Shown here piece after piece: positions 8,475-15,495 of a stretch of 64,000 bases of DNA. How positions within the stretch are numbered: the stretch's first letter is position 1; each line of letters begins with the position of its first letter. The position numbers and the translations under genes were made by a program. The DNA lies in contig NZ_BLLN01000003.1 in NCBI RefSeq assembly GCF_011170125.1, forward strand, positions 62,001 through 126,000, given 5' to 3'. Source of the stretch: Streptomyces diastaticus subsp. diastaticus (GTDB taxonomy: Bacteria > Actinomycetota > Actinomycetes > Streptomycetales > Streptomycetaceae). The notes below the pieces were generated by a model. It was not told the origin of the DNA. It saw only the letters and a list, made by a program, of their open reading frames with translations, and made no database searches.

Positions 8475-9803
8475 TCACGCGGCCTTGTCCAGGTCGATGT
8501 GGTCGGGCAGGTCGCGGACCTTGAGCCCTTCGGCGCACATGAGGTCGTTGATCTGCCAGCAGGCTTCGGTGGGCAGGTAGACCGAGCGCAGCCGGACGGG
8601 GGTGCGCATGTCGCCGACGGAGGCGATGGACACGCCTTGGGGCATGGTGCGGTCGGCGGCGGTGATGTCGAGTTCCCGGCCGTCGGGGAAGAGGTGCAGG
8701 AAGTCCTCGACGGTGTCGACGCGGTGGCAGATCCGGGCGGAAAGGTTGGTGCGTACGGCGGTGGTGAGCACGTCGGCGGAGGGTTTCTGGGTGAGGAGCC
8801 ACAGGCGTATGCCGAACTTGGCGCCCTGGCTGGCGATGGCGAGCAGTTCGGCCTCGAAGCGTTCGCGGGCCTTGCGGTCGGGGTGGCGGGTGTAGTTCGC
8901 CACCTCGTCGATCACCACGAGCAGCAGCGGCAGCTTGGGGCTGAATTCGGTGATGCGGTCGGTACGGCCGGACCAGAACAGCCGTTCCCGGCGTTGCATC
9001 TCCTCGCGGACCCAGCGCAGGATCTCGGTCGGCTCGTCGGGGTGGGTGGCGTCGGAGACCTTGTAGGCGGTACGCCACCAGGGCGCGACCGCACCGAGGT
9101 TGGGGTCGATCACGATCAGACGCACGTCCCGCATGAGGGAGGCGTAGGCGAGGAGGGTGTTGACGGTGATCGACTTACCGGAGCGGGTGAGGCCGGCGAC
9201 CAGGGCGTGCGCGGAGTAGGCGAGGTTGAGCACGACGGGGGTGCCGTCCTCGTCCCAGCCGAGCAGCACATCATCGGTGGAGACGAACTGACCCGGTCGG
9301 CACACCGGGGAGCCGTCCGGGCCGAGCAGTGCTGAGCGGATCACCGCCTCCAGCGGCTCACGGCGGAAGCCGCGCGCGACGATCACTCCAGGCTTGGGCT
9401 GGCTGATCCGGATGCGACGCATACCCCAGGCGTCGCACAGGCCCTCGTTGGCGTCCTGCCAGGCGCTGAGCCCTACCTGCGGCAGGGCATCGGCGGTGAC
9501 GGTGACGCCGAAGGCGTCGGTGCGGGTGCGCAGTCGCGGGACCAGCACGCGCGGCTTGGCCGGTTGCTCCTGGGGGCCGTACTGCTGGAGCACGGTGGGA
9601 GTGGCGTCCTTGACTGCCAGGCCGAGCATCGGGGCGAGCCGGTTCCAGCCCCACCGCAGCCGCCGCGCCTGCCGCAGGCTGATCCGGGTCTCGGCGTCGG
9701 CCCGGTACCAGCGGGTGAAGCAGAACGAGGCCCAGCCCAGCAGTCCGAGCAGGCCGAGGCCGACCACGGCGAGGAACGCGAGCCCGAGGGGGTTGCCGGT
9801 CAT
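8475..9803 (-). CDS. FtsK/SpoIIIE-type DNA translocase for conjugal transfer (Tra)
   Basis: The 442-residue protein starts with one strong membrane segment (residues ~7–30, LGLAFLAVVGLGLLGLLGWASF). The FtsK/SpoIIIE ATPase domain follows, with Walker A GLTRSGKS (204–211) and Walker B LLLVVIDE (293–300). In streptomycete AICEs and plasmids such a single protein pumps double-stranded DNA between mycelial cells, with no type IV secretion system. The start codon overlaps the upstream gene's stop by one base (TGATG), so the two are coupled. No accessory spread (spd) genes are visible, so transfer may be limited to cell-to-cell mobilisation. Confidence 0.9.
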   Translation of the reverse strand: MTGNPLGLAFLAVVGLGLLGLLGWASFCFTRWYRADAETRISLRQARRLRWGWNRLAPMLGLAVKDATPTVLQQYGPQEQPAKPRVLVPRLRTRTDAFGVTVTADALPQVGLSAWQDANEGLCDAWGMRRIRISQPKPGVIVARGFRREPLEAVIRSALLGPDGSPVCRPGQFVSTDDVLLGWDEDGTPVVLNLAYSAHALVAGLTRSGKSITVNTLLAYASLMRDVRLIVIDPNLGAVAPWWRTAYKVSDATHPDEPTEILRWVREEMQRRERLFWSGRTDRITEFSPKLPLLLVVIDEVANYTRHPDRKARERFEAELLAIASQGAKFGIRLWLLTQKPSADVLTTAVRTNLSARICHRVDTVEDFLHLFPDGRELDITAADRTMPQGVSIASVGDMRTPVRLRSVYLPTEACWQINDLMCAEGLKVRDLPDHIDLDKAA

Positions 9804-10138
9804 CAGGCGCCTGCCTTGGCGGTGACGGCGTCGGCGCGCAGGGAGATGCCGTGCCGGTCCTTGCCGTTGATCTCGTTCTCCCAGGCCGTGGCGACCAGGC
9901 CGGTGAAGACGACGGGCATGCCGACCTTCAGGCCCTTGCCGAGACCCGGCTCGGGGACGTTCACGGTGATCACTTCTGCGCGGCCGTTGAAGGCGAACAT
10001 CACGTCCACCAGGTGCAGGTGGGCGCCGGTGGCCCGGTCGATCGCGGGCTGCTGGCCGTCGCGGTCCTTGAACCGCTGGCGGGACTCGGAGGCCAGGATC
10101 ACCAGGGCCGGGGCCTGGTCGATGGGCATGGTCTTCAC
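9803..10138 (-). CDS. Small conserved AICE protein preceding tra
   Basis: I place the start at the GTG at 10138 because a GGAGG (10145–10149 on the complementary strand) lies six bases upstream; an ATG nine bases later (10129) is the alternative. The product is 111 residues, soluble and β-rich (HLHLVDVMFAFNGRAEVITVNVP, GMPVVFTGLVATAWE). Short proteins of this kind sit directly upstream of tra in many AICEs and integrated plasmids; some are annotated as replication/excision activators, but I cannot assign that role here. It is the first gene of the leftward operon that continues through tra, repSA, xis and int. Confidence 0.72.
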   Translation of the reverse strand: MKTMPIDQAPALVILASESRQRFKDRDGQQPAIDRATGAHLHLVDVMFAFNGRAEVITVNVPEPGLGKGLKVGMPVVFTGLVATAWENEINGKDRHGISLRADAVTAKAGA

Positions 10139-10205
10139 GGCAAACCTCCAGGTAGAGGGGTGCGAGTCACCCGTGTGGGCGATCGTGTGCCGCAACCATA
10201 CATTC

Positions 10206-10342
10206 ATTCCATCCGAAGTCCATCCCTATTGAGTTCCATCCGATCCTGCGGTGGTCCATCCATCCGGCGGCTACGCTGACCCCGTGAGGCCGCTGAGCTG
10301 GTGAAACACGACAGGCAGCGGGCGGCCTGCGGCGGATGGAAT
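10206..10342. promoter_or_regulatory. Operator region with iterated TTCCATCC motifs between the two AICE transcription units
   Basis: TTCCATCCGA occurs at 10207–10216 and 10234–10243, and close variants occur at 10218–10227 (GTCCATCCCT) and 10254–10263 (GTCCATCCAT). An exact reverse complement, CGGATGGAAT, lies at 10333–10342, shortly before the regulator's start codon. The cluster sits in the divergent promoter region between the tra-rep-xis-int operon and the KorSA-like regulator. It is the natural place for autoregulatory and operon-repressing binding sites. Confidence 0.65.
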
Positions 10343-10358
10343 CGGACTCGAACTGGGG

Positions 10359-11234
10359 ATGGGCATGGCTGCTGCTGACGAAGCGCGCTTGACGTTCGAG
10401 CGCATCGCGGACGACCTGCGGCAGCAGATCCGGGACGGCGAACTACGGCCCGGCCAGCTCCTGCCGACACAGAGCCAGCTCATGCAGACCTACAAGGCAT
10501 CGAGCCTGACCGTGCAGAAGGCGATCCGGCTGCTCAGGAACGAGGGCTGGGTCATCGCCCGCCAGGGGCGCGGCACATTCGTCACGCGCTCGGCCGACTT
10601 CGAGGACGCCTTCGAGAAGGTCGCCGGCGATCTCACACAGCAGATCTACTCCGGCACCCTGGCACCCGGGGCCAGGCTCCCGGCCCGCGAGGTCCTGGCG
10701 GAGCACTACGCGGTGCCGCTCAACGTGGTCACCAACGCCATCTCTCTGCTTGCCGGCAACTTCCTCCTGCGCTACCCCGGCGAGCTGCCCGGCGACGAGG
10801 TCTACGTACGCGACTGGGACGACCACGGCTTCGCCACCCAGCTCACACACGGCCGCCTGGTCCACAAGATCAGGGACGGATCACTCGCCAGGGGAGCCAC
10901 GGTCACCGTGGACGACGTGGTCGACACGATCGGCGGCGACCCGGAATCCGCAGACCAGGCCCTGACCTTCCTCACTCTGGAGGGCAGGATGAAGAAGGCC
11001 CACCAGCGCAACGGGTCGATGGCGTATGTCGTCGTGGGAGGCGAGTTCGGTACGGAGGTACCGGTAGCGGTGCAGCCGGTGGACGAGCCGGACGAAGGGC
11101 CGACTGCCCCGCAGAAGGAGTTCCCGGCGGTGGCCGGAGTGGCGGATCTGGCCTACAGGCTGGAACGAGCCCTGGAGCGGATCGAGGAGCTTGAGGAGCG
11201 TGTCGAACGCCTCGAAGGCCGCGGCGCTAACTGA
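10359..11234 (+). CDS. GntR-family regulator with three winged-helix repeats and C-terminal coiled coil (KorSA-like)
   Basis: The 291-residue protein begins with a canonical GntR winged helix (~residues 10–75: FERIADDLRQQIRDGELRPGQLLPTQSQL … RQGRGTFVT). It is followed by two more segments with the same pattern: ~80–150 (FEKVAGDLTQQIYSGTLAPGARLPAREVL) and ~157–227 (FATQLTHGRLVHKIRDGSLARGATVTVDDV). The C-terminus is a heptad-rich helix (YRLERALERIEELEERVERLEGR), probably an oligomerisation coiled coil. No effector-binding domain (UTRA/FCD) is visible. In pSAM2 the GntR repressor KorSA silences the element, and position opposite the tra operon supports the same role here. ATG 10359 and ATG 10365 are both possible; GGGG before the second may favour it. 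Confidence 0.85.
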   Translation: MGMAAADEARLTFERIADDLRQQIRDGELRPGQLLPTQSQLMQTYKASSLTVQKAIRLLRNEGWVIARQGRGTFVTRSADFEDAFEKVAGDLTQQIYSGTLAPGARLPAREVLAEHYAVPLNVVTNAISLLAGNFLLRYPGELPGDEVYVRDWDDHGFATQLTHGRLVHKIRDGSLARGATVTVDDVVDTIGGDPESADQALTFLTLEGRMKKAHQRNGSMAYVVVGGEFGTEVPVAVQPVDEPDEGPTAPQKEFPAVAGVADLAYRLERALERIEELEERVERLEGRGAN

Positions 11235-11253
11235 GGCAGATACGTGAACGACG

Positions 11254-11290
11254 GCGTCCCCGAAGGCCGCAGGCTGGCATTCGGGGACGC
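11254..11290. terminator. Hairpin between two convergent regulator genes
   Basis: An 11-bp perfect stem (11254–11264 with 11280–11290) around a 15-nt loop sits between the KorSA-like gene (+) and the GntR/UTRA gene (−). It is a likely bidirectional terminator. Confidence 0.75.
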
Positions 11291-11304
11291 TTCGCGTGGA
11301 TCGG

Positions 11305-12027
11305 TCAGGGCTGGTACTCGTAGCCGATCGTGAACCGGGGCGGCAGGCACCACTCCCCGTACTCGATGATCCCCTCCGCGTCCGACCAGCGATGGGCGCC
11401 GGCCAGGGCCGGAGAGCCGACCGGCAGACCCAAGGCGCTCGCCTCTCGGGCGTCAGCGGGGCGGGCGTGCATGTCGTCGCGAGCGTGGGTGATCGTGCGA
11501 CCCGTGGCTTCCAGAACCCGGGCGGACAGTCCGTGATTGCGGCCCGGGGCGGTGTTCAGCAGGTCCGGCACGAGTGCGGCGAACGGGGCCGGGTACCAGG
11601 TCACCGCGAACACGGTCCGGGTCTTGCCCCGTCCGGCCAGCCACTCGCGCCGCACCACCTGGTCCCCGGCCTCCAGGTCGAAGATCTCCGCCACATACAG
11701 CGGCGGCGTGATCAGTTCGGCAGCCGTCACACGGCTCGTCTCACCCTCGGCCAGGAACGACTTCACCCGCTGGACCCGGGCCAGCCGGTCCCGCGCCGAC
11801 AGCGTCCAGCGCGGGTCGTCAGCGACGTAGGTGCCGCGCGGGGTGGTGCGGATGAAGTTCTCCACCTGGAGAGCCTGCAAGGCGCGGGAGACGGTGGCGG
11901 CCGCGGCCTGCCACTGCCCGGCGATCTCCCGGTTCGTCGGCAGCTTGGCGCCCGGCTCAAGCTCTCCCGACAGGATGCGCTCCCGGAAGTGATCCGCGAT
12001 CTTCGTGAACGTCTTGGGACTGGGCAT
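11305..12027 (-). CDS. GntR/HutC-family transcriptional regulator with UTRA effector domain
   Basis: The start is ATG 12027, preceded by GGAGGGG eight bases upstream (12036–12042 on the + strand), giving 240 residues. Residues ~5–70 are a GntR winged helix (FTKIADHFRERILSGELEPGAKLPTNREIAGQWQ … TPRGTYVAD). The rest resembles a UTRA ligand-binding domain (TPPLYVAEIFDLEAGDQVVRREWLAGRGKTRTVFAVTWYP). Such regulators release DNA on binding a small molecule; the ligand here is unknown. Its promoter side contains CACTAGTG (12072–12079) between CAGTG and CACTG half-sites, a candidate autoregulatory operator. It lies within the proposed island A. Confidence 0.85.
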   Translation of the reverse strand: MPSPKTFTKIADHFRERILSGELEPGAKLPTNREIAGQWQAAAATVSRALQALQVENFIRTTPRGTYVADDPRWTLSARDRLARVQRVKSFLAEGETSRVTAAELITPPLYVAEIFDLEAGDQVVRREWLAGRGKTRTVFAVTWYPAPFAALVPDLLNTAPGRNHGLSARVLEATGRTITHARDDMHARPADAREASALGLPVGSPALAGAHRWSDAEGIIEYGEWCLPPRFTIGYEYQP

Positions 12028-12183
12028 AAGGCGTGCCCCTCCGTTGAGTTGACGTGATGTCAGTGAAAGCACACTAGTGCACTGCGAACCGAAGCGGGAG
12101 TGCTTCGGCCACTCGAATACTGAACTAGAGCACCGACCTGTCAAGAGGTCGACCATGTGACGTTCGAGAGGTGGCGATGTGCA

Positions 12184-12381
12184 GTGACGGAGCCGACCAG
12201 GTACTCGACCCCGCCAGTTGAACTCCCCTTGCGCCTGGAGCTGGAGCCGGTACCCGTTGAGGGCTGTGCGGGGTGCGCGGAGCTGGCCAACGTACGTGAC
12301 CGGGCCCGCACGGTCGGCGACATGACCACCGTCAGCGACTGCAACGTCTACATGCGACGCCACCCGGAGGGCCACCAGTGA
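12184..12381 (+). CDS. Small hypothetical protein of the mobile element
   Basis: I use the GTG at 12184, which has GAGAGGTGG about ten bases upstream, although the frame is open to 12157. The product is 65 residues (TEPTRYSTPPVELPLRLELEPVPVEGCAGCAEL…DCNVYMRRHPEGHQ) with a CAGCAEL pair of cysteines and a third cysteine near the end, possibly metal-binding. Its last codon overlaps the next gene (GTGA). Small paired genes like this are common next to GntR regulators in streptomycete elements. No function is assigned. Confidence 0.6.
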   Translation: MTEPTRYSTPPVELPLRLELEPVPVEGCAGCAELANVRDRARTVGDMTTVSDCNVYMRRHPEGHQ

Positions 12382-12608
12382 GCTCCCGCACCGTCTACCG
12401 GCACGTCACCCACACCATCCGCCACGCACCCGAAGGCGGCATCGCCTACGAGGCGTTCTGTGTCACTGTCGGCTGCGGAGCTGAATCCGGCGCCCATGAC
12501 GAGCAGGAAGCCGCGCAGGACTGGGCACTCCGCCACACCGGACGCACCGGCCACGACCTCTTCAGACGGGTCTTCACCGACCACGCCAAGGTCACCCGAG
12601 CCGAGTAG
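12378..12608 (+). CDS. Small DUF7848-like protein
   Basis: This 76-residue protein starts with GTG overlapping the previous stop. The pattern YEAFCVTVGCGAESG … AQDWALRHTGRTGHDLFRRVFTDHAKV resembles the DUF7848 family, which is widespread in Streptomyces and often found beside regulators and mobile-element genes. The two cysteines and following Glu/Asp suggest a small zinc-binding or ligand-binding fold, but the biochemical role is not known. It is translationally coupled to the preceding small gene. Confidence 0.65.
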   Translation: MSSRTVYRHVTHTIRHAPEGGIAYEAFCVTVGCGAESGAHDEQEAAQDWALRHTGRTGHDLFRRVFTDHAKVTRAE

Positions 12609-12743
12609 AAGCACCACCGCCAGCCGGAACAGGACCCACACTCCACAGGCCATTCGCACCAGGCCAGCAGCCCAGCCAGGGCGCTCAACCGACAGTCAGG
12701 GCGTACCGCCGAAGCGGGATGCGTCCAAACTTTCTCTACGTCT

Positions 12744-13323
12744 TCAAGGCGACCCGTTGACGCGGGTCGCGCGCGGCACGGCCGCCCACCCGGCCCGCTC
12801 TCGGCTCCGCCACCGCGGGCCGGCCAGCGATCAGGCCGCGCAGAAACGGCGCAGCGGACTACCGGAAGCGCGAAGGAAGCCGGACGCGCCCGCACGACGG
12901 GCGCCAGGCCGACGGCGAGGCGACGGCGGAGAGTTGGTCGGGACGGAGGCCCGGGGATGGGGCCGGTCGGCTCCGTGGGCTTTACCCACCTCCCCGGGCC
13001 GGGGCCCGCGTCGGGCAAGGCCAGGGGGCCACTCGTTCAAATTCCGGGCAGGATCACGACCTGCCCGAGTTGCCGGGCCAGCGTACGGCCCCCTGACCAT
13101 GCCCGACCCCAACCCGGGCAGGACACCGGCCAAACCCCACTCCACCGCCCTCAGGCGCGCAGCCGTCTGACGTCAACGCCGACGGCAACACGGGCGCACA
13201 GCACGGCACTTCCACGCACATCCACGAACAGGCCGGAATTCGCTGACCAGCGAAAATGCAGGTGACGACCGCCCGGCGAGCACACGTACTATGTGCTGGC
13301 GGGCGCTACTCCGGTTCTTGTTC
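12744..13323. repeat. Right-end direct repeat of island A (copy 1), structured non-coding DNA plus Hint tail
   Basis: This ~0.58-kb segment is repeated at 14922–15495. The first ~420 bp (12744–13167) are almost identical, and similarity continues with small differences through the border repeats into the last Hint codons. No convincing reading frame is shared. Several nested inverted repeats are visible: 12948–12957 with 12991–13000 enclosing a GTGGG/CCCAC hairpin, 13022–13030 with 13087–13095, and 13045–13052 with 13060–13067. It could hold an attachment region, transfer or replication origin, or a structured RNA. Confidence 0.85.
13168..13189. repeat. Candidate right attachment/arm repeat of island A
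   Basis: TGACGTCAAC (13168–13177) and CGACGGCAAC (13180–13189) have the same 12-bp period and direction as the double repeat at 5524–5545. In island B the same place (15346–15355) has a single copy, as if one unit had been lost. Confidence 0.5.
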
Positions 13324-13706
13324 ACAATTGCGGAAATGCGTCCGTGGACGAGCTGGCTGAGGCGGCGACTGGGCCGTACAAGAAGGCCAAAATCGACACG
13401 CGTACCGGTAAGATTGCTCGCGGTCAAAGCAATGCAGGACGGGCGTTGCAAAAGCATGCAGACCCCAGCCGAGGGCCAGTTCATGCGAGCAAGTTCCCGA
13501 CCCTCGCGTCGGATGCAGAGCGTACGGAAATTGGCGACAATATGGTCCTTGAGTTGCTGACCAATCCAGGTAGTACAGACACCCTGGGTTCCGCCTCGGC
13601 GCACTATGGGGGAACTGTTCGCGACATATGGCATCCAAGCGGAAGCTATGGTGCACGCTGGAGTATGCGCGGAGGCAGACTCACGTTCGAAGGGTTCCTC
13701 GGGTGA
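13293..13706 (+). CDS. Orphan toxin tip 2 with Hint C-terminal remnant (possible BECR-type ribonuclease)
   Basis: The coding sequence begins inside the end of a Hint domain (HTYYVLAGATPVLVHNC). An in-frame stop lies at 13263–13265, so no Rhs carrier is attached. The GTG at 13293 is only a possible start, with no clear ribosome site. After HNC come ~120 residues with the pattern SNAGRALQKHADP … FP … LELLTNP … GGTVRDIWHPSG … GARW … GGRLTFEGFLG. That order (AGRA-QKH, TNP, basic G-R-W, terminal GFL) resembles BECR-fold ribonuclease toxins of Rhs/CDI systems, though I cannot confirm it. Base composition is low-GC for the region. It is probably silent, but is a donor for recombination into the intact Rhs gene through the shared Hint end. 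Confidence 0.75.
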   Translation: MLAGATPVLVHNCGNASVDELAEAATGPYKKAKIDTRTGKIARGQSNAGRALQKHADPSRGPVHASKFPTLASDAERTEIGDNMVLELLTNPGSTDTLGSASAHYGGTVRDIWHPSGSYGARWSMRGGRLTFEGFLG

Positions 13707-13951
13707 AGATTGCGGAGATTTCCGGGCGTCAATATCGCATCTTCATGGTGGCCAGCATTCACGAAGATGCCAGCTATGTTGAATGCCGTGCCATGGATAA
13801 TGGAGATTGCGTATGCGAGATCCGTATCGATTCTCCAGAGGGGCTCTATCTGATGCCCATGGCGAGGGAGGCTGATGTCGATGTGGTCGCCGAGACGATC
13901 GCTTACGCGAAAGAAGTAGCGCGCCCTTCAGCGGGTGCGGCGAGCAATTAG
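13703..13951 (+). CDS. Putative immunity protein for orphan toxin 2
   Basis: The GTG at 13703 overlaps the toxin stop (GTGA), giving 82 residues: VKIAEISGRQYRIFMVASIHEDASYVECRAMDNGDCVCEIRIDSPEGLYLMPMAREADVDVVAETIAYAKEVA and a short tail. The longer frame to 13628 overlaps the toxin and is less likely. The protein is a small α/β acidic polypeptide without signal or membrane segment, in the position expected for an immunity gene. A 15-bp hairpin terminator follows. No named Imm family is recognised. Confidence 0.7.
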   Translation: MKIAEISGRQYRIFMVASIHEDASYVECRAMDNGDCVCEIRIDSPEGLYLMPMAREADVDVVAETIAYAKEVARPSAGAASN

Positions 13952-13973
13952 AATTCATTCGCCGAATGATCGC

Positions 13974-14007
13974 AAAGCCCCACCGGCAGTGGTGCCGGTG
14001 GGGCTTT
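13974..14007. terminator. Perfect 15-bp hairpin after immunity gene 2
   Basis: Arms 13974–13988 and 13993–14007 with a GTGG loop. It lies immediately before the island B border repeats. The hairpin at 5478–5517 has the same relation to island A. Confidence 0.82.
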
Positions 14008-14016
14008 CGGGTGCCT

Positions 14017-14038
14017 TGACGGCAACGGTGACGGCAAC
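14017..14038. repeat. Candidate left attachment/arm repeats of island B
   Basis: TGACGGCAAC occurs at 14017–14026 and 14029–14038, a 12-bp period, ending two bases before the stop codon of the integrase remnant. The arrangement matches that at 5524–5545. Confidence 0.5.
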
Positions 14039-14039
14039 G

Positions 14040-14929
14040 TCAGCGGACGACGGCTGTAACGGATGGGTTGTCGGGGTTGTCGTCGGTTGATGCGAGGACG
14101 ACTCCGAGGGTGTCGATGGCTTGGCGTTGGAGGCGGAGTCGGACGTGGGCGTAGACGCCGGCGGTGACGCCGATGTGGGTGTGTCCGAGGAGTTCCTTGA
14201 TGACGACGAGGTCGACGCCTTGTTCGAGGAGCAAGGTGGCGGTCGAGTGCCGGAGGTCGTGGAAGCGGATGCGTCGGAGTCCGGCCCGGTCGAGGAAGTT
14301 GCGGAAGCGGCGGGTGAGGTTGGCCGGGTCGAGAGGCCGGCCGGTAGGGATGGTGAAGACGAGGCCGCTGTCCTGCCAGGCTGACCCTGCCGTCCCGCGC
14401 TCCTTGTCCTGCTGCTGTTTGTGCTCCTTGAGGGAGTGGAGGCATTCGGTCGGGAGCGCGATACGGCGCTCAGATGCCCGGGTCTTGGTGGGCAGATGCG
14501 TGAGGCCGCCGGTGCGGGTGCGCTGGAGCGAGCGGCGGATGCTGGCCGTTCCGGTTGTGAGGTCGAGGTCTTCCCAGAGGAGGCCCAGGAGTTCGCCTTG
14601 CGGAGTCCGGTGCGCAGCGCGAGTTCGTACAGCGCGTGGAGCCGGTCCGTGCGGGCGGCATCGAGGAACTGACGAGCCTCCGTCGCAGTCAGGGGCCGGA
14701 AGTGCCTGGGCCGGGGCGTGGCGGCTTTGACGTTCCGGGCGACGTTGCGCGGCAGCTCGTCCTCGCGGACAGCGTGTTCCAGAGCCGACTTGAGCACCGA
14801 GTGCACGTAGGTCACGGTCAAGGGGGACAGCCGTTTCTGGCAGCACTTGCCGATCGTGCAGCACTTCTTTCGTTCGGTGTCCAGGCCCTGGGTGCAGCAC
14901 TGGCAGGTGGTGCGGAGCCGGTCAAGGCG
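14040..14929 (-). pseudogene. int: Truncated and frameshifted integrase remnant
   Basis: The remnant matches the integrase at 5547–6815 from its Asp-Arg-Leu-Arg-Thr-Thr-Cys stretch (about residue 129) to the C-terminus. The N-terminal arm- and core-binding parts are missing; the sequence upstream is the right-end repeat. A single base is lost near 14597–14599: the + strand reads CGCCTTGCGG where the intact gene has CGCCTTTGCGG. This throws the frame off after ALRTGLRK. Downstream the catalytic motifs (FHDLRHS, LLGHTHIGV, VYAHV) are intact in the other frame. It is therefore non-functional but recent. Confidence 0.92.
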
Positions 14930-15495
14930 ACCCGCTGGCGCGGGTCGCGCGCGGCACGGCCGCCCACCCGGCCCGCTCTCGGCTCCGCCACCGCGGGCCG
15001 GCCAGCGATCAGGCCGCGCAGAAACGGCGCAGCGGACTACCGGAAGCGCGAAGGAAGCCGGACGCGCCCGCACGACGGGCGCCAGGCCGACGGCGAGGCG
15101 ACGGCGGAGAGTTGGTCGGGACGGAGGCCCGGGGATGGGGCCGGTCGGCTCCGTGGGCTTTACCCACCTCCCCGGGCCGGGGCCCGCGTCGGGCAAGGCC
15201 AGGGGGCCACTCGTTCAAATTCCGGGCAGGATCACGACCTGCCCGAGTTGCCGGGCCAGCGTACGGCCCCCTGACCATGCCCGACCCCAACCCGGGCAGG
15301 ACGCCGGCCAAACCCCACTCCACCGCCCTCAGGCGCGCAGCCGTCTGACGGCAACACGGTCGCACAACAGGGCACTTCCACGCACACCCACGGATAGGCC
15401 GGAATTCGCTGACCAGCAAAAACGCAGATGACGACCGACCGGCGCGCACACGTACTATGCGGTGGCGGGGGCTGCGCCGGTACTGACGCACAACT
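14922..15495. repeat. Right-end direct repeat of island B (copy 2)
   Basis: This is the second copy of the 12744–13323 segment, offset by 2178 bases over the first part. Only a few substitutions are seen over ~420 bp, then a 12-bp loss in the border repeat (single TGACGGCAAC at 15346–15355). Lower but clear similarity continues through the Hint tail codons. All the nested hairpins of copy 1 are preserved. Confidence 0.85.
15346..15355. repeat. Candidate right attachment/arm repeat of island B
   Basis: A single TGACGGCAAC in the position equivalent to the double repeat at 13168–13189. Confidence 0.4.

Larger units (their letters stand above)
5524..13189. mobile_element. Island A: pSAM2-like actinomycete integrative and conjugative element (AICE)
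   Basis: The block holds, in leftward order from 10.1 kb, a small conserved gene, an FtsK/SpoIIIE-type tra, a repSA (frameshifted), xis and int. To their right are a divergent KorSA-like GntR regulator, a second GntR regulator and two small genes. The int–xis–repSA cluster with overlapping ends is the diagnostic AICE module known from pSAM2. Its borders are proposed from TGACGGCAAC-type repeats at 5524–5545 and 13168–13189. No tRNA gene, the usual AICE target, is visible at either end. The element instead sits between an Rhs toxin/immunity pair and an orphan toxin cassette. Confidence 0.75.
14017..15355. mobile_element. Island B: internally deleted relative of island A
   Basis: The left part (14017–14929) matches the left end of island A through the integrase 3' two-thirds. 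The right part (from 14922) matches the right end of A. The two join at TCAAGGCGACCC, removing everything from the integrase N-terminus through xis, repSA, tra and the regulators. Border repeats are present on both sides. It could only move if supplied with integrase from elsewhere, for example island A. Confidence 0.78.

Noticed and set aside
12446..13018. Pro/Arg-rich open frame on the − strand shared by both right-end repeats
   Set aside because: It overlaps the DUF7848-like gene and fuses with unrelated sequence in copy 2; the translation has no domain or plausible composition. The shared DNA is better explained as non-coding.
13034..13043. GTTCAAATTC resembling a tRNA T-loop in the right-end repeat, which could mark an AICE target tRNA
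   Set aside because: The flanking bases do not form a T-stem, and no acceptor or anticodon arm can be built around it; the same holds for the second copy near 15212.
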